A stretch of DNA of 32,571 bases from Phycisphaerales bacterium (GTDB lineage Bacteria; Planctomycetota; Phycisphaerae; Sedimentisphaerales; Anaerobacaceae). The notes under the pieces are model-generated. The model worked only from the letters and a program-made list of their open reading frames with translations, was not told the DNA's origin and did no database searches. The translations under genes and the position numbers were made by a program. The stretch lies in contig PLLM01000042.1 of assembly GCA_003141275.1 (NCBI GenBank), positions 1 to 32,571 of the forward strand, read 5' to 3'. Shown in pieces: positions 21,816-30,682 of this stretch; positions within the stretch are counted from its first letter, which is position 1; every line of letters starts with the position of its first letter.

Positions 21816-22628
21816 ATGGCGCTTGAACAAAAGGATTTGAGCAGGATGCTGGAAACCGCGGAGGTCGCGGCTCGATTGGCAGGTCAAAGGGCGATGGAGG
21901 AATCAAGCTATATCAAAGTGTCGGTCAAAGGCCCGGACCAGCTCGTAACGCAGGCGGATACGATTTGCCAGCAGATAATCATCGACCGGATAAAAGAGAT
22001 TTACCCGGATGACGGATTTATCGGCGAGGAAGGCCCGAAAGGCGAGATGTTCAAACAGCCGCCGAGGGGCAGCAAAAAGGTCTGGTGGGTAATCGACCCA
22101 ATAGACGGAACGACCAACTTCGCGAAAGGGATGCTGCTGTTTTCGGTATCGGTGGCGGCGATGTATGAGGGTGAGCCGGTGGTAGGAGTAATTTATGACC
22201 CGGCGACGGATTCGATGTTCACGGCCGTAAAAGGAGGCGAGGCCCGACTCAATAACAGACGGATTTTTGCCAGCGACGAAGGTTTCGACAAATTTTGCAG
22301 CGTTGGCACGGACAGCTTTTTCGATAACGGCGTGCCGAAATGGGTAATCACGCTTATGGAAAAGGCGAGGTCGCGAACATTAGGCAGCTCGTGCCTGCAA
22401 TTAGCGTATCTGGCAAAGGGCAGTTTGATTGGGGTGGTATTCGTCAGGCCGAAAATCTGGGACGTCGCCGCGGGCGTACTGATAGCCGAATCCGCCGGCG
22501 CGATTATCAGCGACTGGAAAGGCAATAAGCTTTTCCCGATGAACCTCGACAATTACGCTGGACAGGAACTGATGACCCTTGGCGCAAATAAAAAGGTTTA
22601 CTCAGAGATGCTTGACCTACTGAAGTAG
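21816..22628 (+). CDS. Inositol-monophosphatase family protein
   Basis: This 270-aa Mg-dependent phosphatase of the FIG/IMPase superfamily has the usual length and all metal-site motifs: E71 in IGEEGP, the D94-P-I-D97-G-T loop in WVIDPIDGTTNF, and W215-D216 in IWDVAAG. Members hydrolyse inositol phosphates, histidinol phosphate or 3'-phosphoadenosine phosphate; which applies cannot be told here. AAAGGA lies 7 bp before the ATG at 21816. The gene stands alone, converging with the T2SS operon 25 bp downstream. Confidence 0.93.
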   Translation: MALEQKDLSRMLETAEVAARLAGQRAMEESSYIKVSVKGPDQLVTQADTICQQIIIDRIKEIYPDDGFIGEEGPKGEMFKQPPRGSKKVWWVIDPIDGTTNFAKGMLLFSVSVAAMYEGEPVVGVIYDPATDSMFTAVKGGEARLNNRRIFASDEGFDKFCSVGTDSFFDNGVPKWVITLMEKARSRTLGSSCLQLAYLAKGSLIGVVFVRPKIWDVAAGVLIAESAGAIISDWKGNKLFPMNLDNYAGQELMTLGANKKVYSEMLDLLK

Positions 22629-22653
22629 TATCATCTGCTCTCGACGGTGAAAA

Positions 22654-25215
22654 TTACCTTGGATCAGGAACGGATTGTATCGCGATAACCTTTACTTTTT
22701 TCGTTGGCGATTCGCTCCTGTCGAAAATAGCAATTACACGTTTTTGCGGGCCGTCGGTGCCGAGGCGGACGAGGATATAGGCCGTAAAGACGTCGCTGCG
22801 AACGGTTACAAGATTGCTGATTCGGTCAAATATAACGTCCCGTTCCTCAAACGCATCGCCATTACAGTCCGTGGGCGTCGATAAACCAACAGGAATAGCG
22901 TTGCCCTGGTAATAACCCATACCGCTAACCCGCATAAGCTCGCCTGTGTTTTTGAAAGCTCCGTAGGTGTCCCTGTTGCTGACGATTGCCTGGGCAAGGT
23001 TATAATTTTGGTAAGAAACCCAAGGCAGTTGTGCCAAGACAAACCACGGCGCGGTATTTATATTGATTCTGCCTTTAATTCTGGTTTCATCATAAGGATG
23101 TCCGCCATACCTGAGTTCATTAGGGTCCATCACGGTCAGGTATTTGAAAAGATTCTGGACATTCGCGTCAGCGAGGTTGAGACGAACTTCCGCTTCCGTA
23201 CTGTTTGGGCCGACCGAAATTTGGTCACAGGATAAGAGCTGGCCGATTTCGCCGATGTTTGTAAATGTCTTGTTTGCCGGGTGCGCCTGAATCATTTCTG
23301 TACCGGTAGCGACAAAGCTGTTCACCTTGCCAAGTGTCGGCGGCGTGGGCACACTCGTGTTCAAAACCCGCCTGATGCACCTGTTAACCGTTATATCTCT
23401 TTCAAAACTGCGGGGTTGACCATCCATGGCATCCAGCCAGCCACTACCATATGCCTCAGCTTGGGGCACTGTAAATACATCGACCGTAAGCCAGTAACCA
23501 TTTACGTTCCGCTGGAGTACTATAGTGGTGTCTTTGGCAAAGTTTATATCAGCCGTCTGAGGTTGATGAATTAATTTACTCGGGTCAAAACCACTGAAAT
23601 CGCTTGGCCCTGGAATATCATTAAAATCTATTGGAATATTCGCTTCCGGGACTGTCGTGTTAATATTTGCTAAAACATGAAAACGTCTTGAGCCGGTCCA
23701 ATTTATTATTGCCGGAGGATTAGGAAGAGGGTTTCCATCGGAATCGACATCCTCAGTTTTGATTCGCCATCCGTTTGGCTCATCGTCTTCCCAGTATGGC
23801 TTGAATAATTCTATAGCGTAAGAACGGTATATATTGGGGTCAATATTAGCATCTGCCGGTTTGTAAAAGTTTTGTGCAATTTCTGAAATATAAACGCAGG
23901 GCCGCTCAAAGCCGTAGTATAGAGTCCCAGGATTACATGGGTCAGGTACACCCGTTACTTCATTATTGGGGTCATACCTTGGGTCCCCGACGGGAGGATA
24001 ATTAGGACCATCGACGTAATCCATCAGGTTTGCGGTAATTAGCGCCACGTCAATACTTGAAAAAACACAGGGGTCAAGGGCAGCACGAACAGCATTGTAA
24101 ATTGAATCTTTGTTAAAGATTAAAGGGGAATTGGAATTGATATTTAGCATTTTGCTGCCTGCGGGGTTGATAATCCGGTCGCAGTTGTAAGTCGTGGCGA
24201 TGTGGCGGTTGTCATATACATAAGGGTTCGGACATGAACTGGGATAATTGTTAGATACAATCCAGAACCAGTCACAAGGATCGTTAATGTCATTATATGG
24301 AGTATAACGAGGTTTATATGGCTGGCCGTCAAAGGCGTTTGTCCAAAGCGATTCGATTCTGGAAGCGTCCTGGTTATAGTTGATGATATAGCGATTACGG
24401 AGTTTAAGTTCGTCGGAGATATCAAACGGCGTATAGGAGCCAATGGGCAGGCCATATTGCCAGACGACATTCGGTTCATAAAAGCTGGCGTTAGCAGTGC
24501 CGCAGCGGTATGAAAGTAATCTGTTCTGGAGAAGCGTATGTGTATGGTCAAGGGCTGCCAGGGCCATAAGGTTGATGTCTGATTGGCTTGTGCCGACAGA
24601 GCTACTGGGGTCGAATTTGTAGCCGGTATCGACATTGAGCATACCGCCATTGTCGATGATGCGAACAGCGGCATAGATGGGTTTGCCTTTGCCGGATACT
24701 TTGCCGCGCACCTGCACCCAAATCGAATCGCTCACGCCATCGCCGTCAGCATCTGCGGGAAGGCCAGAGCCAACAGTTGGCTGATATTCGGGGATTATGT
24801 CGGCCTGAATGTCACGCGAGGCCGGCGAGGACCAAAATGCGTTGTAAAGATCCGTTACGTGTCTCCATCGATAGCTGGTACCGGAATTATATGGCTCAAG
24901 GCAGGCCAGCCACGAATCAATATTGGAACACGGGTCTGGGTAATCGTAGTATGTGCCGTTCGCGTCAACGCCGGGGACGCCACGAGTAAGAACTTCTGAT
25001 ATTTGCGCTACTACCGAATCTACGGCTAATTTGAGGTCTTCGTTGCCCCCAATGGCTGAGGTAGCTACCGAATCGACGCGGGAAGATAGAAGAAACAGAA
25101 CGCTTATCATTGCCAGCAGTGTTGTAAGAACAATGGCAAGAATAATGGCAGAGCCATTTCGTATTTCGTACTGCGTACTGCGTCCTGCGTCCTTTGTAAT
25201 GCGTTTGATATTCAT
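22654..25215 (-). CDS. GspK-like type II secretion minor pseudopilin, very long
   Basis: This 853-aa protein is last in the pseudopilin operon, where GspK normally lies. It has an N-terminal basic leader, then GSAIILAIVLTTLLAMISVLF as the membrane helix, an acidic-polar periplasmic part, and near the C-terminus GRININTAPW with the helix-hairpin-like segment typical of GspK. Characterised GspK proteins are about 330 aa, so this is more than twice as long, with extra Pro/Asp/Asn-rich sequence in the middle. GspK caps the pseudopilus tip with GspI and GspJ. GAGG lies 8 bp before the ATG. The leader (residues 1-20) is partly encoded by a phrase-like repeat (25156-25195). Confidence 0.85.
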   Translation of the reverse strand: MNIKRITKDAGRSTQYEIRNGSAIILAIVLTTLLAMISVLFLLSSRVDSVATSAIGGNEDLKLAVDSVVAQISEVLTRGVPGVDANGTYYDYPDPCSNIDSWLACLEPYNSGTSYRWRHVTDLYNAFWSSPASRDIQADIIPEYQPTVGSGLPADADGDGVSDSIWVQVRGKVSGKGKPIYAAVRIIDNGGMLNVDTGYKFDPSSSVGTSQSDINLMALAALDHTHTLLQNRLLSYRCGTANASFYEPNVVWQYGLPIGSYTPFDISDELKLRNRYIINYNQDASRIESLWTNAFDGQPYKPRYTPYNDINDPCDWFWIVSNNYPSSCPNPYVYDNRHIATTYNCDRIINPAGSKMLNINSNSPLIFNKDSIYNAVRAALDPCVFSSIDVALITANLMDYVDGPNYPPVGDPRYDPNNEVTGVPDPCNPGTLYYGFERPCVYISEIAQNFYKPADANIDPNIYRSYAIELFKPYWEDDEPNGWRIKTEDVDSDGNPLPNPPAIINWTGSRRFHVLANINTTVPEANIPIDFNDIPGPSDFSGFDPSKLIHQPQTADINFAKDTTIVLQRNVNGYWLTVDVFTVPQAEAYGSGWLDAMDGQPRSFERDITVNRCIRRVLNTSVPTPPTLGKVNSFVATGTEMIQAHPANKTFTNIGEIGQLLSCDQISVGPNSTEAEVRLNLADANVQNLFKYLTVMDPNELRYGGHPYDETRIKGRININTAPWFVLAQLPWVSYQNYNLAQAIVSNRDTYGAFKNTGELMRVSGMGYYQGNAIPVGLSTPTDCNGDAFEERDVIFDRISNLVTVRSDVFTAYILVRLGTDGPQKRVIAIFDRSESPTKKVKVIAIQSVPDPR
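25156..25195 (-). repeat. Phrase-like repeat encoding the GspK-like leader
   Basis: On the minus strand the tract reads AAGGACGCAGGACGCAG, TACGCAGTACGAAATACGAA, AT. These near-repeats of 7-8 bp are in frame and give the leader residues KDAGRSTQYEIRN just before the hydrophobic helix. Confidence 0.65.
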
Positions 25216-25242
25216 TCCTTTATCCTCTGTATTCTTCCATCA

Positions 25243-25277
25243 AAATCAGCAATCGACAATCAGCAATCATCAATAAC
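25243..25277 (-). repeat. Phrase-like repeat between the GspJ- and GspK-like genes
   Basis: The short spacer consists of repeated ATCAGCAATCGACAATCAG and CAATCATCAATAAC units, that is, GATTGCTGATT-type phrases on the minus strand. The GspK ribosome-binding site lies just beyond it. Confidence 0.6.
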
Positions 25278-25278
25278 T

Positions 25279-26394
25279 TCAGTCTCCCAGATAAACGATA
25301 TGGGTAAATGTTTGGCCATCCTTGAACACGCCTCTCGAATCGTAAAGCGTGAATGTAAATTTTAACGCCTGCGGAAACGCCGGCTTATCCAGTGGGTTGG
25401 GCGGGTTAGGATAATAAACCCCGTTGGCCCCACTATACAAAAACCAGTTTGAAGTTGTAGGTGCGGGAAGAGCGCCGTCAGTAGTGTTAAAGTAAAAACC
25501 AAAGGGATTGCTATTCATACCCGTCATTGGGCCAAAGTCGGAATCGGGTGTAGCAGGATTGCCGTCGGGGTCAATGCTGGGCCACCAATAAACGTATTGA
25601 TAACCGGTTGTAGCATCGGTGTAATAATAACTCCACTGAACGGAAAAACTACCCACCTTCTGGGCCATCAGCAAATGCAGCGTGTTCGCATCCCCCGGAT
25701 CGACTCGAGGATATGTATTGTTAAAACAGCCGGTGATTATGTTGTCAACATTTGTGCCGTTCTGCGCCGCTGCCTGCCATTGCGAAAGCGAATTCGTATC
25801 GTGCTCAAACGAATCATTTTGACCAGGATTAATTGTCAGAATGCCGCCGGTATTAAGAGGAAATTGGGCATATTGATTACCGGAGTCAGGATTGGCAATG
25901 TAAAGGTGCTGCCGTCTCGATAAAACACGGTCAGCAGCTTTGAGAGCAACAGGGCTTCGGGCCTGGCCGTAGTAAATACGCGCCAGATTGGATACAACCG
26001 GACTGCCGGAAGTGGCGGGGACTATCGATGTTCCGTTAAACGCGTAAGTTCGCGTGGACTGGAAATCGCCGTCGGCGAAGAACATAATCTGGTCAAGCCG
26101 ATTGTTTGCGTCGCTTGTGTCCAGTTGGAACCATATAAACATCGGCGCATCCTTGCGGAGTCCTCTGAAGTCGTTATTTAACTGGTCGGTAATTGCTCTG
26201 AATTTTTGCATAATCTCGGCCTGTGCCGAGGCGATGCGATATGAGCTGATACTGGTCTTGAACACGTTGCCGGCAAAGAGAATGACCAGCGACATTATCC
26301 CTATGGCGACGACAAGCTCGACGAGGGTGAATCCTCGTCGCCCGTGGCCCGTGACTCGTCGCTCGAAGTTTATAGTTCGTAGTTCGTTGTTCAT
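25279..26394 (-). CDS. GspJ-like type II secretion minor pseudopilin
   Basis: This predicted 371-aa prepilin has a cleavage site RRG-FTLVEL with the conserved +5 glutamate, followed by the helix VVAIGIMSLVILFAGNVF. The position between GspI- and GspK-like genes and the large C-terminal domain fit GspJ, although it is longer than the usual 200 aa or so. With the ATG at 26394 the leader is 21 residues and very basic, while typical prepilin leaders are 5-10 residues. A TTG at 26406, directly after the stop of the upstream gene, is an alternative start. The start codon and leader lie inside a phrase-like repeat. Confidence 0.82.
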   Translation of the reverse strand: MNNELRTINFERRVTGHGRRGFTLVELVVAIGIMSLVILFAGNVFKTSISSYRIASAQAEIMQKFRAITDQLNNDFRGLRKDAPMFIWFQLDTSDANNRLDQIMFFADGDFQSTRTYAFNGTSIVPATSGSPVVSNLARIYYGQARSPVALKAADRVLSRRQHLYIANPDSGNQYAQFPLNTGGILTINPGQNDSFEHDTNSLSQWQAAAQNGTNVDNIITGCFNNTYPRVDPGDANTLHLLMAQKVGSFSVQWSYYYTDATTGYQYVYWWPSIDPDGNPATPDSDFGPMTGMNSNPFGFYFNTTDGALPAPTTSNWFLYSGANGVYYPNPPNPLDKPAFPQALKFTFTLYDSRGVFKDGQTFTHIVYLGD

Positions 26395-26404
26395 AGTTCG
26401 TAGC
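26333..26404 (-). repeat. Phrase-like repeat spanning the GspJ-like start and leader
   Basis: On the minus strand it reads CTACGAACTATGAACAACG, AACTACGAACTATAAACTTC, then GAGCGACGAGTCACGGGCC, ACGGGCGACGAGG. The ATG used as the start lies inside the first phrase. The two phrase types (GAACTA-unit and CGGGC/CGACGA-unit) are each internally periodic. Confidence 0.65.
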
Positions 26405-26406
26405 AA

Positions 26407-27177
26407 TTAAAAACGCATAGTTTTTTGATAGACACCAATACAGGGGTATCTGCCGCCATTAACAGGCGGCGGAACAACCCAGACGGCACCAGATACGACC
26501 AGTGACGGAGTTAAATCAGGACGCCAAACCCTGTCGAGTTTTATGACAGTATCATTGGTGCGATAGCGTTCGAGGACGCGGTATATCTGACCGGTGGCGT
26601 TATCAACAATTGTATAGCCGTCGTTAATGAAAGGTTTCGTACTCGGGTCTATAAAAGTCAATTCGTAACTGCCGGTTACGCCTGAAACCCCAACACCAAT
26701 AGCATCAGGTCTATTGGGGTCAAAGTTGGGATCGCTGCCGACATAGTATCGGCCTGCCACACCCACTTTTCTGCTGACAAAGACGGTAACTTGGGCGTCG
26801 TTAACATCAACCCTTCGGAATATAGCAGACCACCAGTATTTTTTTGAATATGGATCGGTTGATGGGGTTGACGGATACGCATATTCGTTTGGGAGCAGCC
26901 CTTCCAATATCTTATGATTATTATAGTTCAACGCACTAATATCAAAATTGTTAAGATAAATTTTACATTTAGCAAAGGCCTCGTCGGCTACAACAGGGGC
27001 GATGGTGCGCTCGGTGGCCATAGTCGTAAAATAAATACTTACGGGAAAAGCGCTCGCGATAAACAGCATCCCCACGGCTAATATCCCGACGGCAAGAAGG
27101 ACCTCGGTGAGGGAAAATCCGCTTACCAATTTCGGATTTCGGATTTCGGATTTCGGATTTTTAATTTGGATGCTCAT
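26407..27177 (-). CDS. GspI-like type II secretion minor pseudopilin
   Basis: This predicted 256-aa prepilin has a cleavage site VSG-FSLTEV with the +5 glutamate, followed by the helix LLAVGILAVGMLFIASAFP. The LTEVLLAVGIL wording and the position between GspH- and GspJ-like genes fit GspI, though the protein is about twice the usual length. The leader has 20 residues and contains KNPKSEIRNPK, encoded by a phrase-like repeat. It starts 2 bp before the end of the upstream GspH-like gene's stop region, so the operon is tightly packed. Confidence 0.82.
   Translation of the reverse strand: MSIQIKNPKSEIRNPKLVSGFSLTEVLLAVGILAVGMLFIASAFPVSIYFTTMATERTIAPVVADEAFAKCKIYLNNFDISALNYNNHKILEGLLPNEYAYPSTPSTDPYSKKYWWSAIFRRVDVNDAQVTVFVSRKVGVAGRYYVGSDPNFDPNRPDAIGVGVSGVTGSYELTFIDPSTKPFINDGYTIVDNATGQIYRVLERYRTNDTVIKLDRVWRPDLTPSLVVSGAVWVVPPPVNGGRYPCIGVYQKTMRF
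27128..27161 (-). repeat. Phrase-like repeat encoding the GspI-like leader
   Basis: Four head-to-tail copies of the 8-bp unit ATCCGAAA (minus strand) with one-base variations lie in frame between the start codon and the cleavage site. Confidence 0.7.
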
Positions 27178-27179
27178 TT

Positions 27180-27953
27180 TTAGTTAATGATTGTCCCCGT
27201 GTATGGGTTGATATAAATCGTCTTCAACTGATTCAGATAGTCGGTGTATGGTTTTCCGTTGTTGTATGCCTGCTTGAATTTCTTGGTGTCGTAAACAACA
27301 AAGTTGTTTCGGCTTGGTTCCTCTATTAGGCCGGGTGTTATTACTGTATCGTTGTCCTGAATAAACATTGCGATTCCGCTCACAACGTTATTCATCGTAT
27401 TGAATATGTCATCCATGCTGCTGTTGCTTGCGCTGCCGTCTCTGTTCCTGGCACGAACATCATGAATAACTAATTTACCAGACGACGAGAAGATAATCGA
27501 AAAAGTCGTGGTATCTCGCAGAACATCCCGATTAGCATAGTAAGTATCAGGAACACCAGTTGCTAAACTGGAAATCAGGTCCATCACGCCAATCGAATCG
27601 GGCAGTTTAATCGGCTGGATGCCATCAGCCGCCCTGAAACCATTTGCAAGCCCCGTGCGGTCATGGTCATAAACAATAAAAACGATATATTGCGATTCAT
27701 TGAGGGGGTCGGGGTTATTGGGGTCATAGCGTTTTTGGAAACGTATTCCGGCGTAGCGCTGCTCTTTGGCGGCAATGGCGCGGGCGCTGGCCATCGCGGA
27801 GCTGATTATCGACTTTGCGCCGCTTTCCGATTCGAAGGAATTGAGGAGCATATTCGCCATAGGGATAGTCAGGCCGACCATTAACGCGGCTATCCCGACG
27901 ACAACCATCATCTCAACAAGTGTCACACCGAGTTGTTTGCGTTTATTTCTCAT
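27180..27953 (-). CDS. GspH/FimT-like pseudopilin
   Basis: This predicted 257-aa prepilin has the nine-residue leader MRNKRKQLG, then VTLVEMMVVVGIAALMVGLTIP with the +5 glutamate. The soluble part includes AIAAKEQRYAGIRFQKRYDP, similar in placement to GspH/FimT. I chose the ATG at 27953, one base after the stop of the upstream GspG-like gene, because it gives a normal leader; a TTG at 27989 and an ATG at 27977 upstream in frame are alternatives. Translational coupling is likely. Confidence 0.78.
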   Translation of the reverse strand: MRNKRKQLGVTLVEMMVVVGIAALMVGLTIPMANMLLNSFESESGAKSIISSAMASARAIAAKEQRYAGIRFQKRYDPNNPDPLNESQYIVFIVYDHDRTGLANGFRAADGIQPIKLPDSIGVMDLISSLATGVPDTYYANRDVLRDTTTFSIIFSSSGKLVIHDVRARNRDGSASNSSMDDIFNTMNNVVSGIAMFIQDNDTVITPGLIEEPSRNNFVVYDTKKFKQAYNNGKPYTDYLNQLKTIYINPYTGTIIN

Positions 27954-27954
27954 T

Positions 27955-28701
27955 TCACTTAGCGTTCGATATATCATCAGCCGTATCAAACTGCTTGTCC
28001 GGCCCAGCCGAAGTTATTACAGGGAAAGTCCGCTTGGCGGAGTCCCTATACAAAAGATAGTTGCCGGTCGGGTAAGCGAGAATATAATCTCTATATTCAG
28101 GGTAATAGTCATACCGCAGGGTTTTCCCCCAGGGGTCGATTATTCTTGTGAAAGGATATGTCATCGACATTGTTGGGGAGGACTGAATGATGATAATAAT
28201 GTTTGCATCGTTATTGATGCCCTTGTTTGTCAGAAGCGACTTGTCTATTTTTTCAAGAGTCGTCCGGCAATCGGGAACCTGGCTCAGGATAAAATACAGC
28301 GCCTCAGACCCCGAATAAGACGTGTTATGCTGTGCCCCTCCTGCTCCGTCATCAATGCTTACTGTAGGCGGAGCAGTTAGCAAGGGCGCATATAAAGCGT
28401 TGTGAAGCGTGTCCGGGATATTCGGATATGGGGAAGTACCCGTAACAATTCCGTAGCCGTTGCAATCAAGGGGGAAAATCAAACCGGCATAATAACTGTC
28501 TTTGTATTCATAACCGAAGTCGCGGAACTGTTCGAGGGCGTTGCCAATAATTACGATGGTGCTGCGGCAGAGCCGTTCCTTGCGCTGGTCGTCAACGCGT
28601 TTGGTGACGCTGACAATCATCGAGACGAGTACGGCGATAATCGCCACCACTGCAAGCATCTCGATGAGCGTGAAGCCGGATTTGAGCGAGCCGGGTTTCA
28701 T
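27955..28701 (-). CDS. GspG-like pseudopilin, short type
   Basis: This 248-aa prepilin has the nine-residue leader MKPGSLKSG, then FTLIEMLAVVAIIAVLVSMIV with the +5 glutamate. Near the C-terminus is SAGPDKQFDTADDISN, the calcium-site type loop (D-x-x-F-x-T-x-D-D-I) of GspG major pseudopilins. GAGGA lies 7-8 bp before the ATG. It is one of three GspG-type genes in the operon and is less similar to the other two than they are to each other. Confidence 0.82.
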   Translation of the reverse strand: MKPGSLKSGFTLIEMLAVVAIIAVLVSMIVSVTKRVDDQRKERLCRSTIVIIGNALEQFRDFGYEYKDSYYAGLIFPLDCNGYGIVTGTSPYPNIPDTLHNALYAPLLTAPPTVSIDDGAGGAQHNTSYSGSEALYFILSQVPDCRTTLEKIDKSLLTNKGINNDANIIIIIQSSPTMSMTYPFTRIIDPWGKTLRYDYYPEYRDYILAYPTGNYLLYRDSAKRTFPVITSAGPDKQFDTADDISNAK

Positions 28702-28729
28702 CTTTTATTCCTCAAAGGCGAAAGCGGCT

Positions 28730-29662
28730 TTAGAAGTTAAGGATATCGTCGTTTGTCCCGAACTGGTGGTCCGCCCCCGCGGAAATCAATAAGTATGTAT
28801 CAGGTCTGTTCGGCCATGAGCCAGGTGAAGTACCAGTTGAAACAATGGGGACCCTCGTATCAACAATCTTATATGCGTCGCAGAAATTTCTACCGCCGTT
28901 GCCAGCAAGAGCGTGAGAGTTGCTCCCGTCTGATTGAATGCCTTTGGGCAGAATGCCAAGATTAATCAAATCTATGTTGTCCGTATATTTATATATGCTG
29001 TATGGCCACTTGAGAGGCAGACAAGTGAATGTCTTGTAACTTGTGTCTGCCTTGTAATAGAGAACAGGTGTCCCCGCGGTTTTGGTGCTGTTGCTGTCGG
29101 TCAGCTTCTTGACGCCGAAGACGTCGCAGATGACGTAATTTGGCACTGTTGAATTAAAGGCCGCAAAATTTATGTTTGTGGCAGAGTTGTAAAGCCCGTC
29201 GTTAGCTGTTGCGCTGCTTGTGCCGAGCCGAAATACGGGCGTCTTTGCGGCTTCGAGATAAGGCCCCTTTCTTTCTGTAAGTGTCCTGGTTCCGTCAACC
29301 CTGTATGGGTCATAAGTATATTTGTCGTTTGAGGCATCCAAACCATCCCGCCGCCAGACGGTTTTGGGGTGAAAGCCCGCGAGGTCCCAGCCGAGAAGCG
29401 CTTCGGTGAGTTTCTGGCCGCCGTTGTAAGGAAGACCGGTAGTACTAAATCCTTCGAATCTGCCGGAAGGTGGATAATCACCGTAGTCCTGCTTGAAGGC
29501 CTCCAATGCCATATCGATTGTCGCGAACTGGGCCTTCTGGGCGGTTTCCTTGGCCTTTGTGCGAACCATATTAATGGAAGGCAGAAGGATGCCCAGCAAC
29601 AGGGCGATAATGGTTACGACGATAAGCAATTCAACGATTGTAAACGCCTTACGATTATTCAT
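28730..29662 (-). CDS. GspG-like pseudopilin, long type, copy 2
   Basis: This 310-aa prepilin starts MNNRKA-FTIVELLIVVTIIALLLG with the +5 glutamate and a six-residue leader ending in Ala instead of the more usual Gly. It ends with SAGADHQFGTNDDILNF, the GspG calcium-loop pattern. The middle segment QKLTEALLGWDLAGFHP resembles the segment MKLTEALVGQDLKGFNP in the copy at 30683-31660. The ATG at 29662 has AAGGACAG upstream; an in-frame start at 29695 would add 11 residues. Standard GspG is about 140 aa, so this belongs to a long form. Confidence 0.82.
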   Translation of the reverse strand: MNNRKAFTIVELLIVVTIIALLLGILLPSINMVRTKAKETAQKAQFATIDMALEAFKQDYGDYPPSGRFEGFSTTGLPYNGGQKLTEALLGWDLAGFHPKTVWRRDGLDASNDKYTYDPYRVDGTRTLTERKGPYLEAAKTPVFRLGTSSATANDGLYNSATNINFAAFNSTVPNYVICDVFGVKKLTDSNSTKTAGTPVLYYKADTSYKTFTCLPLKWPYSIYKYTDNIDLINLGILPKGIQSDGSNSHALAGNGGRNFCDAYKIVDTRVPIVSTGTSPGSWPNRPDTYLLISAGADHQFGTNDDILNF

Positions 29663-29688
29663 TTTGCGCTGTCCTTTTCCATAATTTA

Positions 29689-30660
29689 TTACCAACCATA
29701 TAAAGAGCCGATCTGCTGCCAGGATTCGGTGAGTATGGCGAAATCAACGAAGTCCACAACGCCGTCTTTATTGAGGTCTGCCCTGACACAGGGCCCGCCG
29801 TCGCCAAGCCAGTTTTCCGAGAACACAAGGATATCGCCATAATCAACTATGCCGTCATCATTGAGGTCGGCATCTAACAGGTTGTTCTGCGGGGGCTGGG
29901 CAGAGCTGGATTCATCGGTGCTCCCCCAGGAATCCGCGAAGACGGCAAAGTCGGCAAAGTTGGTTACGCCGTCGCCTGTCAAATCAGTGTCGCCTGGTTT
30001 AAGCCATCCATTCGCGAAGAAAGCGAGGTCGTTCATATCAACAACGCAGTCGCCAGTAAAATCGCCGGGCAATGAGCCGATGCAGCCGGTATTGAACCTG
30101 ATATTGTCCCACTGTGTAACATACTGGTCAAAAGTCATAATTGTGATATCCGTTCGCAGCTGCAGCGACAAAAGATGATTATTTTCGTCTTTGAGGTTTT
30201 CGTTTACATCTATTGAAATCTCGCCTTCAAACTGGCCACCGGAAAATGTGAGGCCGTCCGAATTCCAGACCTCGTTACTATCTATAAGTACGCGTGCCGT
30301 AACAGTACTCGGGACCCAAGAACCAGGAGCGGCAGCAAAATGAGCGTCAAAAACAATCTGATGAACGCCTTTCAGATAAACCGACTGCGAAATCGCAGCG
30401 GTGTTATTTTGCTGGAGTGAAGACGTACCGGTATATATTGTCAAGGAGTATGTGCCATCTGTTTTCCAGTCGTTGTCGACATACATCGAAAATTTGGACG
30501 TATTGTAGTTCACGTCGCACCAGTATCTGGGCCTTGTATTCTCCGTGACACTATAAATAGGGCCGTCCATTTCAAAGCTCCCGTTTCTTACCACGCCTGC
30601 GCCGGCTGGTGTTACACACCAAATCAGGCAGACCAGCCAAATACCACAAAAACCTTTCAT
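29689..30660 (-). CDS. Secreted protein with dockerin type I repeats inside the T2SS operon
   Basis: This 323-aa protein has a signal peptide (about residues 1-21, ending PAGAG), an N-terminal beta-sandwich-like domain beginning VVRNGSFEMDGPIYS, and two pairs of dockerin/EF-hand-like repeats in the last 120 residues. The loops are GDFTGDCVVDMNDLAFFANG, DLTGDGVTNFADFAVFADSW, DLNDDGIVDYGDILVFSENW and DLNKDGVVDFVDFAILTESW. Dockerins usually bind cohesins or a calcium-dependent partner. No cohesin is visible in the window. I chose the ATG at 30660 because GAGG lies 7 bp upstream; two further in-frame starts lie just before it. It stands between two GspG-like genes on the same strand, so it may be a cargo or an accessory of this secretion system. 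Confidence 0.85.
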   Translation of the reverse strand: MKGFCGIWLVCLIWCVTPAGAGVVRNGSFEMDGPIYSVTENTRPRYWCDVNYNTSKFSMYVDNDWKTDGTYSLTIYTGTSSLQQNNTAAISQSVYLKGVHQIVFDAHFAAAPGSWVPSTVTARVLIDSNEVWNSDGLTFSGGQFEGEISIDVNENLKDENNHLLSLQLRTDITIMTFDQYVTQWDNIRFNTGCIGSLPGDFTGDCVVDMNDLAFFANGWLKPGDTDLTGDGVTNFADFAVFADSWGSTDESSSAQPPQNNLLDADLNDDGIVDYGDILVFSENWLGDGGPCVRADLNKDGVVDFVDFAILTESWQQIGSLYGW

Positions 30661-30682
30661 CACCATTCCTCGCTGAGTTTTT

